A stretch of DNA of 23,483 nt from Novosphingobium sp. (GTDB taxonomy: Bacteria; Pseudomonadota; Alphaproteobacteria; Sphingomonadales; Sphingomonadaceae), in the NCBI GenBank assembly GCA_027490345.1, contig JAIXYF010000490.1, positions 1 to 23,483 on the forward strand, read 5' to 3'. Of the stretch, positions 17,214 to 23,483 are shown piece by piece; position 1 is the stretch's first letter; every line of letters begins with the position of its first letter. Below the pieces are notes generated by a model, which saw nothing but the letters and a program-made list of their open reading frames with translations, had not been told where the DNA came from and did no database searches. Made by a program: the position numbers and the translations under genes.

Positions 17214-18341
17214 TCAGACAATAAGCGGGGTCCAGCCAGAGCGGGCGGCGCTGGCGCGGACGGCGGTTTCGATGAAGGCCATGGAACGCAGGCCTTCTGC
17301 CACGCCAGGCAGCAGCGGGGCGGCCTGCCCGCGCAGCACTTGCGCAAAATCGCGGTAGAGATTGGCAAACGCTTCGAGATAGCCTTCCGGGTGGCCGCCG
17401 GGCGTGCGGGTGCGATGCTGCGCATCGGGGCCGATGAGGCCGGTGCCCGCGCGGATCATCTCGCTGCGGCCATCGAGGTGGTGAAGCGTGAGTGTGTTGG
17501 GTTCTTCCTGCTTCCACACCAGCCCGCCCTGTTCGCCATAGACGCGGATGCGCAAGGTGTTGAGCTCGCCCACTTCGATCTGGCTGGCCAGCAGCACGCC
17601 GCGCGCTGCCCCAAAGCCGACATCTTCAAAGCGCAGGAAGACGCTGCAATCATCATCGAGCTGGCGCCCCGGCACGACCGCGCCAAGATCGGCGAGCAGT
17701 TCGGTGACTTTGAGGCCGGTGACGAATTCGGCCAGCTGAAACGCATGGACGCCGATATCGCCGATGCAGCCGCCCGCGCCGGCGCGCGCGGGATCGACGC
17801 GCCATGCGGCCTGCTTGCCCTCTGCCGGGCCAGCCAGCCAGCCTTGCGGATATTCGACCACGACCTTGCGCACGGCGCCGAGCGCCCCTGCGGCAATGCG
17901 CGCGCGCGCCTCTCGCACCAGCGGATAGCCGGAATAGGTGTAAGTGAGAGCAAACGGCAGGCCGGAGGCTTCGACCGCGGCGGCGAGGCCGTGCGCCTCG
18001 GCCAGTGTGGCGGTCATCGGCTTGTCGCAGATCACCGGGAAACCGGCGGCCAGCGCGGCGCGCGCGGAAGGCAGATGATCGTGGTTGGGCGTGACGACCG
18101 CAACGAACTCTGCGCCATCCTCGCGCGCCCGTTCGGCGGCGAGCATTTCGGCAAGTGTGCCATAGACGCGCGCGGGATCGAGGCCATAGGCCGCGCCGCC
18201 TGCGCGGCTTCGCGCCGGATCGGACGAGAACACGCCAGCGACGAGTTCGATCTCGCGGTCCAGTTCGGCTGCGATGCGGTGAACCGGGCCGATGAAGGCA
18301 CCGGGGCCGCCGCCAATTATGGCCATGCGCAGGCGTTGCAT
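17214..18341 (-). CDS. Gfo/Idh/MocA-family NAD(P)-dependent oxidoreductase
   Basis: A 375-aa enzyme with an N-terminal nucleotide-binding motif (IIGGGPGAFIG), the family's lysine motif as CDKPMT (K107, normally EKP) and the catalytic pair D195/H199 in GGCIGDIGVHAF. Such enzymes oxidise or reduce a sugar hydroxyl. With the TIM-barrel enzymes next to it, a cytoplasmic glycoside 3-dehydrogenase (YcjS- or DgpA-like role) or a reductase that recovers glucose from 3-keto-glucose is inferred. Ribosome site GGGGAGAG lies eight bases before the ATG. The gap to the GH3 gene is 23 bases and to the downstream TIM-barrel gene 13 bases. Confidence 0.88.
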   Translation of the reverse strand: MQRLRMAIIGGGPGAFIGPVHRIAAELDREIELVAGVFSSDPARSRAGGAAYGLDPARVYGTLAEMLAAERAREDGAEFVAVVTPNHDHLPSARAALAAGFPVICDKPMTATLAEAHGLAAAVEASGLPFALTYTYSGYPLVREARARIAAGALGAVRKVVVEYPQGWLAGPAEGKQAAWRVDPARAGAGGCIGDIGVHAFQLAEFVTGLKVTELLADLGAVVPGRQLDDDCSVFLRFEDVGFGAARGVLLASQIEVGELNTLRIRVYGEQGGLVWKQEEPNTLTLHHLDGRSEMIRAGTGLIGPDAQHRTRTPGGHPEGYLEAFANLYRDFAQVLRGQAAPLLPGVAEGLRSMAFIETAVRASAARSGWTPLIV

Positions 18342-18364
18342 CGATCCGTCTCTCCCCGGTGTGG

Positions 18365-20755
18365 TTATGGTCCGCAGTCTGCCAGCAGCGCGGGATCAAG
18401 CGCCAGCGCGAATCCCGGATCTTCGGCATGGCGGGCGATGCGCAGGGCCAGCGGGGCAGGCAGCAGCTGCCAGCCCGCCTCGCCCCACACCATGCAGCGG
18501 CGGCGGGGCAGGGCGATCTCCACGCGGCGGCTTTCGCCCGGCGCAAGGCGGACCTTGGCAAAGCCGATCAGCGTGGGCTCGGGCATGTCGCGATAGACTT
18601 GCACCACCTCTGCGCCGGGGCGGCTGGAAAGATTGGTGATCGTGATCGCGGTGCCCATCGGCGTGATCGCGGCATCGCTCCAGCCGAAGCGGGCATAGCC
18701 TGCGCCCGCGCCCAGCGTGTGGCGCGCGGTGCGGCCAGCGGCAATGATCCCGCGATAGCCAAGGCGCGTGCCTTCGGCATAAGCCAGCGATCCATCGTCC
18801 TCAGGCTGGAGCGCGAAGGCGGGATAATCCGCATCCTTGCGTGCGATGGTGACGGGCATGCGGCCCCCGGGTTCGCGTTCGCCCGCCAGCACGGCGGCCA
18901 GCGCGGCGGCAAAGCCTTCGCCCGGATACCATGTGGCCAGATGCGCGGCGGCGCCCGCTTCCCACGCCGCATCATAGGCGTGGCCAACATTGGTGATGAC
19001 GGCGGTGCGCGGATTGGCGGCAGTGACGCGGGCGATCAGTTCCAGCTGGCCGGGGGCGAGGCGCGTGCCGCTACGGTCTTTGCTTTCGACCGAGCTATCG
19101 GAGGTTTCGCCCACGATGAGCACAACCGCATCAGCTTCGCGCGCGGCCTGTTCCGCAGCGGCGAGCAGTTCTTCGCCGCTGCGGGGCGCGCGAATGCCGT
19201 ACCACAGACCGTGGACGCGCGCGCCGATGAAGGTGAATTCCGCCACGACGTCGACCGTCTGGCCTGCGGCGAGGTCGACGGGGGCGCTTTCGCTGTCCCC
19301 CGCCTTGAGCACGCCCATCGTGTCACCCGGCGGGCATTCGGTGGTGGCGAGGACTTCGCGGCCATCCACTATCAAGCGCGAGACCCCGGTCGCGCCGAGG
19401 TGGAAGCGGTGCGTGCCCGCCGTCTGCGCGGTGAACCGGCCCGAGGCGCGGATCGAGCCGCCGCTGGCGAAGGGGGCCTGATCGTGCATCCCGGCAAACC
19501 AGACGAGCGAATTGGTATCGCGCGTTTCGCGGGTGAGGGGGGCGCCGCTGCAATCGGGGGTGGCGAAATAGTCCACTGTCATGCCGCGCGTGCAGTCATC
19601 GCCAAGCGCGTGCGCCGGGACCACTGGCATCAGCGGCAAGCGCGGGGCGGGATCGACGCCGGGTTCGAACAGCACGGTGCAGTGCGGCGCGAAGCGGGCG
19701 CGGATGGCCTCGATCGGTGAGGGCAGATCGGGGCGCACCGAAATCTTGGCAAAAGTGCCGCCCTGAAAGCACGGCGCAGCAGCATTGGGCCCGATGACCG
19801 CAAGCGTGTGCAGGCTGGCGGGATCGAGCGGCAGGAGGGCGCCTTCGTTTTTGAGCAGTACCATCCCGGCAGCGGCAGCTTCTTCGAGCAGCGCGGTGAT
19901 GCCTGCCTCAGCAAGCGGCTGCGATTTGGGGCCGGTTACGCGCTGTGCCGCATGGGCCACGCGCGCGGCTGCATCCTGCACGCGGGGCTCATCAAGCGCG
20001 CCTTCGGCAACGGCAGCCGCCGCCTTGGCGCCAAGGAAGCGCGCCGGGCCGGGCATTTCGAGATCGAGCCCGGCGGCCAGCGTGGGCGCGGTGGAGTGGG
20101 TGCCGAACCAATCGGACATGATGACGCCGCTATAGCCCCATTCGTCTTTCACCACCTGCGTGAGGACATGGTGCTGCTCGGCACAATAGTGGCCGTTTAC
20201 CCGGTTGTAGGCCGCCAGCATCCCGGCGCAGCCCGCCTGTGCGGCAAACTCGAAGGGGAGAAGATAGACCTCGCGCAAGGTGCGTTCATCGATCACGGCG
20301 TTGACACTGTCGCGCGCGGTTTCGCTGTCGTTGCAGACAAGATGCTTGGCGCACGCGCCGGTGCCGGTGGATTGCAGGCCGCCGATCCACGCCACGCCGA
20401 GCAGACCTGCCAGCAACGGGTCTTCGGAGAAGTATTCGAACGCGCGGCCCGCCAGCGGGCTGCGCGCAAGGTTGATATTGGGGGCGAGCACCATGTCGAT
20501 CCCGCGCGCGGCGGCTTCCTGCCCGACAAGCGTGCCGCTCCGGTGGGCCAGATCCATGTCCCAGCTGGCCCCCAGCGCCGTGGCGCAAGGGGAAAGCCGG
20601 GCAATATCGCGTTCATCGACTTTGCCGCTCGCAATGCCCATCGGCCCGTCGCTCATGGTGAACGCGGGGATGCCGGCTTCGGGGATCGCCACCGAAGCCC
20701 ACATCGCCGCACCCGCCGTGAGTGAGGCGGCCTGATCGAGCGTAAGTTCGCTCAT
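18365..20755 (-). CDS. Glycoside hydrolase family 3 beta-glucosidase with PA14 domain
   Basis: A 796-aa GH3 enzyme. The N-terminal barrel carries KH (K137/H138) and the nucleophile D215 in GVIMSDWFGTH. The second domain contains a PA14-like insertion (about residues 388-520, GMTVDYFATPDCSGAPL through HRFHLGATG and DFIGARV-type strands), followed by GETSDSSVESKDRSGT with E557 as candidate acid/base, and a C-terminal fibronectin-III-like domain. It resembles the PA14-containing beta-glucosidases. No signal peptide is seen after the ATG at 20755, so it acts in the cytoplasm on imported glucosides. It starts one base after the stop of the small DUF6379-type gene. Substrate probably a beta-linked aryl or oligo-glucoside. 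Confidence 0.92.
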   Translation of the reverse strand: MSELTLDQAASLTAGAAMWASVAIPEAGIPAFTMSDGPMGIASGKVDERDIARLSPCATALGASWDMDLAHRSGTLVGQEAAARGIDMVLAPNINLARSPLAGRAFEYFSEDPLLAGLLGVAWIGGLQSTGTGACAKHLVCNDSETARDSVNAVIDERTLREVYLLPFEFAAQAGCAGMLAAYNRVNGHYCAEQHHVLTQVVKDEWGYSGVIMSDWFGTHSTAPTLAAGLDLEMPGPARFLGAKAAAAVAEGALDEPRVQDAAARVAHAAQRVTGPKSQPLAEAGITALLEEAAAAGMVLLKNEGALLPLDPASLHTLAVIGPNAAAPCFQGGTFAKISVRPDLPSPIEAIRARFAPHCTVLFEPGVDPAPRLPLMPVVPAHALGDDCTRGMTVDYFATPDCSGAPLTRETRDTNSLVWFAGMHDQAPFASGGSIRASGRFTAQTAGTHRFHLGATGVSRLIVDGREVLATTECPPGDTMGVLKAGDSESAPVDLAAGQTVDVVAEFTFIGARVHGLWYGIRAPRSGEELLAAAEQAAREADAVVLIVGETSDSSVESKDRSGTRLAPGQLELIARVTAANPRTAVITNVGHAYDAAWEAGAAAHLATWYPGEGFAAALAAVLAGEREPGGRMPVTIARKDADYPAFALQPEDDGSLAYAEGTRLGYRGIIAAGRTARHTLGAGAGYARFGWSDAAITPMGTAITITNLSSRPGAEVVQVYRDMPEPTLIGFAKVRLAPGESRRVEIALPRRRCMVWGEAGWQLLPAPLALRIARHAEDPGFALALDPALLADCGP

Positions 20756-20756
20756 G

Positions 20757-21134
20757 TCAGGCGGCGAGCGCCAAAACCTTGGTGTCCTTCGTGGTGGGCA
20801 CGAAGGGCAGGTAAGACACGCGCATCCGCACCGCAAATTCGATCCTGTGATCGCCGGCGGGGAGGCCGCCCGGCTTCAGCGCGATGATCTTGGCCTTTTC
20901 GCCGAAGTTCCAGCGATCATCATAGACCGTTTCCATCTCGTCCAGCGTATAAGTCTTGCCGCGCACGTGGAAACGCACGTCGGCGCGGGGGATGAGATCG
21001 CCGTCCACGGTGATCTGGATATCCTCGACCATCGAAAGGCCAAGGCCGCGGTAATAGGGCAGGCGGCCATAGAAGGCGAAGCCCTTGTCGGAGCCTTCAA
21101 GGCTGCCCTCGACGATCATCTTGTTGTCCATCAT
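20757..21134 (-). CDS. C-glycoside deglycosidase beta-subunit-like protein (DUF6379 family)
   Basis: A 125-aa protein predicted to be nearly all beta strand. RLPYYRGLGLSMVEDIQITVDG (residues 24-45) closely follows the pattern I recall for the small subunit of bacterial C-glycoside deglycosidases (CarBC, DfgAB and DgpBC systems). In those complexes the beta-sandwich subunit packs against the TIM-barrel subunit and helps form the active site. The gene lies 14 bases after the TIM-barrel gene, as expected for a two-subunit enzyme, and one base before GH3. The start is ATG at 21134 or 21131; AGAGGA lies about 9-12 bases before. The family call is by recall of sequence pattern, not by alignment. 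Confidence 0.8.
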   Translation of the reverse strand: MMDNKMIVEGSLEGSDKGFAFYGRLPYYRGLGLSMVEDIQITVDGDLIPRADVRFHVRGKTYTLDEMETVYDDRWNFGEKAKIIALKPGGLPAGDHRIEFAVRMRVSYLPFVPTTKDTKVLALAA

Positions 21135-21148
21135 GGGAAAATATCCTC

Positions 21149-22156
21149 TCAGGCGGCGTGTTGCAGCTGGGGCGTGGGCTCACCAAGCAAGCCCGCGAGC
21201 ATGACTTGCTGGCGGCGCACTTGTTCGACGCTGTCGGGCTCCATCGCATCTTCCACCCAGCGATTGCCTTCGTATTCGGAGCAGATGTAGCCATCATAGC
21301 CGCCCTGCTGCAGCACCTTCACGATCTCGTCGTAGGGGATCGAAGGCTCGACGTAATCCTCGGTCACTTCATAGAACTTGCCGTGGATATTGCGGATGCG
21401 CGGCATGTAATCGAGCATCCGTTTCGGCTCGAACGCGGCATTGTGGCGCAGCGTTTCAGCCATGGCGATGGCAGGGCCGGTGCCGCCCATCTGCTGCACA
21501 TTGAGGATCACGTACTCCGACAGGACGCGGTCCTCGTAGGCCTTCACGATATAGTCGGCGATATTGTGCGGCACGCCCATGCGCAGGAACTTTTCCTTCC
21601 ACACCGGCGGGAAGGCATGCAGGAACATGCCCATATCGGGCAGGAAGCCCAGCGCCGCAGAGCCGGACTTTTCGAAGGCTTCGGCGTGGCGGATGATCCA
21701 AGGGTGATCGAAGTGCAGCGGGGCGTGGACTTCGATCAGGATGCAGACGCCTTGTTCTTCGGCATGAGCCGCGGCGGCGACGAGCACTTCGGGCGCGATC
21801 GAGACCAGCGCGCGGAGATATTTGACCCCAAGGCGCGCGCCGAATTCGATATCCTTGCGCACGCTCGCGACCTGCTCCTCGAAGGGCATTTCGCGGCCCT
21901 TGTAGCGCTTGTAATCGAGCATGAAATCATGGGCGACCGGCACGCAATCATACTGGGCGACGAGGCGGTGCCAGTTTTCGATCTCGGCATCGGCCACACT
22001 CGCTTCGGGCCAGCCCCAGAAGGTCTGCTCGCCGATTACTTCCAGCCCCTTGGCGCCCATTTCGGCGCACGTGCGGATGCAGTCTTCCAGCGTCATCTTG
22101 CCCTGGAAGGTCTCGTTCTGAAAACTGTAGAGGCTTACGCCGCGCTTGATCGGCAT
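21149..22156 (-). CDS. C-glycoside deglycosidase alpha-subunit-like TIM-barrel protein
   Basis: A 335-aa sugar phosphate isomerase/epimerase-fold protein. Candidate metal ligands are E142 (LIEVHAPLHFDHPW), D174 (GFLPDMGMF), H258 (RNIHGKFYEV) and E294 (ICSEYEGNRW), with H144 as a candidate general base. In the CarBC/DfgAB/DgpBC enzymes such a metal-bound subunit deprotonates a 3-keto-C-glycoside and splits the sugar-aglycone C-C bond. The assignment rests mainly on the DUF6379-type gene directly downstream. Ribosome site GGGGAG lies nine bases before the ATG; no alternative start is needed. It is the first gene of the eight-gene run, so the operon promoter is expected upstream. It could also cleave 3-keto-O-glycosides. 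Confidence 0.82.
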   Translation of the reverse strand: MPIKRGVSLYSFQNETFQGKMTLEDCIRTCAEMGAKGLEVIGEQTFWGWPEASVADAEIENWHRLVAQYDCVPVAHDFMLDYKRYKGREMPFEEQVASVRKDIEFGARLGVKYLRALVSIAPEVLVAAAAHAEEQGVCILIEVHAPLHFDHPWIIRHAEAFEKSGSAALGFLPDMGMFLHAFPPVWKEKFLRMGVPHNIADYIVKAYEDRVLSEYVILNVQQMGGTGPAIAMAETLRHNAAFEPKRMLDYMPRIRNIHGKFYEVTEDYVEPSIPYDEIVKVLQQGGYDGYICSEYEGNRWVEDAMEPDSVEQVRRQQVMLAGLLGEPTPQLQHAA

Positions 22157-22247
22157 TGTGCTGTCTCCCCTGAGGCGGCTGCCAAAGCGCCGCTTTGCCG
22201 TTGAACCCCGAACCGCGTGGCTGCCTCGCGATTCTGAACCGAAATAT

Positions 22248-22284
22248 TAGAATTCCTATTCTATAAATTTTCCGGGCAAGTCAA
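22248..22284 (-). promoter_or_regulatory. Candidate promoter and overlapping operator of the glycoside operon
   Basis: On the minus strand TTGACT (22279-22284) is followed 15 bases later by TAGAAT (22258-22263), a sigma-70-like pair with short spacing. The -10 is one arm of an inverted repeat TAGAAT-TCCT-ATTCTA (22248-22263), and a third ATTCT half-site lies at 22231. The region is AT-rich in an otherwise GC-rich window and ends about 90 bases before the first gene's start. A repressor binding the dyad would cover the -10; that reading is inference. Confidence 0.45.
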
Positions 22285-22573
22285 GGGCCGTTTGCCGGAT
22301 GCCGTTTGCCAAATCCCGGGGCGATTTCAGGCGGCTTTTTCGGCCAGCACCATGCGGGTCCCGGACCGAAGGGCCAGCAGGCCTCTGGCAACTAGGAAAC
22401 AGGCCGCGCGGATATCCGCCCGGCAATCGTTGTCAGCAGCTAAAGGGAGAGGGCGATGGCCCGGGCGCTGTCGGGGCGAATGCCGCTGCGCTACGCGATC
22501 AGCAGCGCGCGGGAGGCCTCATGCGCTGGGGGGCAGGACCGGCGGCCCATGCGGCGCGGACCCGGTCTGCCAG

Positions 22574-22634
22574 AGTTTGTTGGTCTTCGGCAAACTGCCA
22601 TGCGCTAGAGACGGACATTGGCATGTCCGGTCTC
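22574..22634. promoter_or_regulatory. Two adjacent inverted repeats in the intergenic gap
   Basis: GAGACGGACAT-TGGC-ATGTCCGGTCTC (22608-22634) pairs over 11 bp with a single bulged base. AGTTTG/CAAACT (22574-22579 and 22591-22596) form a second stem that can extend with G-U pairs. Both lie downstream, in minus-strand sense, of a TATAAT at 22663-22668. They could be a leader structure, operator or small-RNA stem; the sequence alone does not decide. Confidence 0.3.
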
Positions 22635-22722
22635 GCCGTTCGATCGGCTGGCTGCGGATTATATTATACCGGCCGCCTTCTGCCGCCCGTCTTCTGCCAT
22701 TTGTCTTCAGGCGGTTTTAGGG

Positions 22723-22739
22723 GGCGGTTGCCAACCGCC
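22723..22739 (-). terminator. Hairpin after the TonB-dependent receptor gene
   Basis: GGCGGTT-GCC-AACCGCC is a perfect 7-bp stem with a 3-base loop, 20 bases after the receptor's stop codon in the direction of transcription. There is no T-run behind it, so it is at best a weak intrinsic terminator. Confidence 0.4.
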
Positions 22740-22759
22740 TCCGCTTCGGGATCAGGGGA

Positions 22760-23483
22760 TCAGTACTTCACGCTCAGGCGGATGCCATAGGTGCGCGGGG
22801 CGCCAAACGCCCAGTTGAACACGTCGTCAGGCCCGGCCGAAATGAAGCTGCCATAGGTCAGCGGACGCGTGTTTTCGAGGTTCCGCACAAAGCCCATGAT
22901 CGAATAGCGCTTGTTGGCGCTCTGGTATTCAAGGCTCAGATCGCTTTGCGTGAAGGCCTGCTGGGTGCCGTCGGCGTAGTTGTAGAAATCGGTGAAGTAC
23001 GAGGACTTGAACGTGCTGTCCGCGCGCGCCGTCAGCGTGCCGGCATCGCCGAGCTGGAACGTGTGGTCGAGCCCGGCCGTGATGATGAACTCCGGCGAGA
23101 AGGCCGGACGGTTGCCCGCAAAGTTCGGCTGCTGGACGCCCGGGGTAGCGGGATCGAGATCGCCAATGCCGTTCAACGCGCCGCTGGCGTCCAACACGTT
23201 GAACTGTGCGAACAGCTCCTTGTACTCGGCGTTCAGGTAGTTGATCGAGGTGTGGAAGTTGGTGGCGTCATCCAGCTGGATGCTGCCCGATGCCTCGATG
23301 CCCCAGATCTTGGCCTTGCCCGCGTTGAAGGTCTGCCCGCCCACGGTGGTATCGAGCAGGACGGAAACCTGCAGATCCTTGTAGTCGTAGTAGAACGCGC
23401 CAAGGTTGAACTGGTGCTGGCGGTGATCGCCGAAGGTCTGCTTCCAGCCGCCTTCGAAGGCGGTGTTGGTTTCAGGCCGATAG
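22760..23483 (-). CDS. TonB-dependent receptor, C-terminal part (5' end outside window)
   Basis: The last ~241 codons of an outer-membrane beta-barrel receptor run off the right edge. The visible part begins YRPETNTAFEGGWKQTFGD, the typical (Y)xPE...E strand of TonB-dependent receptors, and continues with alternating aromatic strands (FNLGAFYYDYKDLQVSV, YSIMGFVRNLENTRPLTYG), ending GAPRTYGIRLSVKY. These proteins import bulky ligands across the outer membrane using TonB energy. It lies upstream of and codirectional with the glycoside operon, so it is a good candidate for uptake of that substrate, though the 600-base gap means a separate transcript. An internal ATG at 23344 is not the start. 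Plug domain and signal peptide are not visible. Confidence 0.9.
   Translation of the reverse strand, partial: YRPETNTAFEGGWKQTFGDHRQHQFNLGAFYYDYKDLQVSVLLDTTVGGQTFNAGKAKIWGIEASGSIQLDDATNFHTSINYLNAEYKELFAQFNVLDASGALNGIGDLDPATPGVQQPNFAGNRPAFSPEFIITAGLDHTFQLGDAGTLTARADSTFKSSYFTDFYNYADGTQQAFTQSDLSLEYQSANKRYSIMGFVRNLENTRPLTYGSFISAGPDDVFNWAFGAPRTYGIRLSVKY

Larger units (their letters stand above)
22157..22759. other. Long non-coding gap between the TonB-dependent receptor and the glycoside operon
   Basis: About 600 bases with no convincing gene. The part nearest the operon (22231-22284) is strikingly AT-rich and holds a promoter and dyad. The part near the receptor gene holds two or three hairpins and a TATAAT on the minus strand (22663-22668). 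Open frames on both strands here have arginine-rich, low-complexity products and no ribosome sites, so none is annotated. No tRNA or regulator gene was recognised. Confidence 0.6.

Noticed and set aside
22327..22618. Decayed gene on the minus strand, starting with a 39-codon ORF (22499-22618, MSVSSAWQFAEDQQTLADR...)
   Set aside because: Protein-like stretches occur in three different frames broken by stops, with no clear ribosome site and no family I recognise; GC-rich DNA gives such stretches by chance.
22292..22790. Plus-strand frames of 142 and 163 codons in the intergenic gap
   Set aside because: Arg/Gly/Ala-rich products without domains or ribosome sites; one runs into the receptor gene on the other strand.
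1..23483. CRISPR arrays, tRNA or rRNA genes, insertion sequences, phage genes
   Set aside because: None seen: no regularly spaced direct repeats with spacers, no cloverleaf recognised, no transposase or integrase motifs in any convincing frame.

Overview
The window reads as a GC-rich alphaproteobacterial chromosome segment, most likely from a sphingomonad (Sphingomonadales such as Novosphingobium or Sphingobium). This placement rests on gene content: a TonB-dependent receptor, an isoquinoline-oxidoreductase-type molybdenum hydroxylase, an oxidative glycoside-catabolic operon, a VanA-like Rieske fragment and a large RTX protein. No marker gene fixes the genus. Several real genes run off the window or use GTG or TTG starts.

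Left part (1-6111): a very large RTX (haemolysin-type calcium-binding) protein on the minus strand, with its C-terminus beyond base 1, is divergent from a LuxR-type regulator. The gap between them holds two perfect inverted repeats, a likely control region. Middle part (6199-13489): a two-gene molybdenum hydroxylase of the IorA/IorB type runs on the plus strand and faces a minus-strand group of a fumarylacetoacetate-hydrolase-family enzyme, a small cupin and a DHA2-type MFS exporter. A second MFS transporter runs on the plus strand from a TTG codon. The start of the DHA2 exporter is buried in a threefold 17-bp tandem repeat.

Right part (13526-23483): eight minus-strand genes lie head to tail with overlaps or gaps of at most 23 bases, so they look like one operon. 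In transcription order they are: a TIM-barrel protein and a 125-aa DUF6379-type protein that together look like the alpha and beta subunits of a C-glycoside deglycosidase; a GH3 beta-glucosidase with a PA14 domain; a Gfo/Idh/MocA oxidoreductase; a second TIM-barrel isomerase/lyase; a Tat-exported gluconate-2-dehydrogenase-subunit-3 protein; a GMC flavoprotein; and a truncated Rieske oxygenase. Upstream, a TonB-dependent receptor runs off the right edge.

Working model (inference): the receptor imports a plant aryl glycoside. The GMC protein with its Tat partner (periplasm), or the Gfo/Idh enzyme (cytoplasm), oxidises the sugar at C3. The TIM-barrel enzymes then cleave the 3-keto-glycoside by elimination, including C-C linked sugars through the deglycosidase pair, while GH3 hydrolyses ordinary beta-O-glucosides. 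The molybdenum hydroxylase, cupin and FAH enzymes could act on aromatic aglycones, but their link to the operon is only proximity. Substrates cannot be read from sequence.
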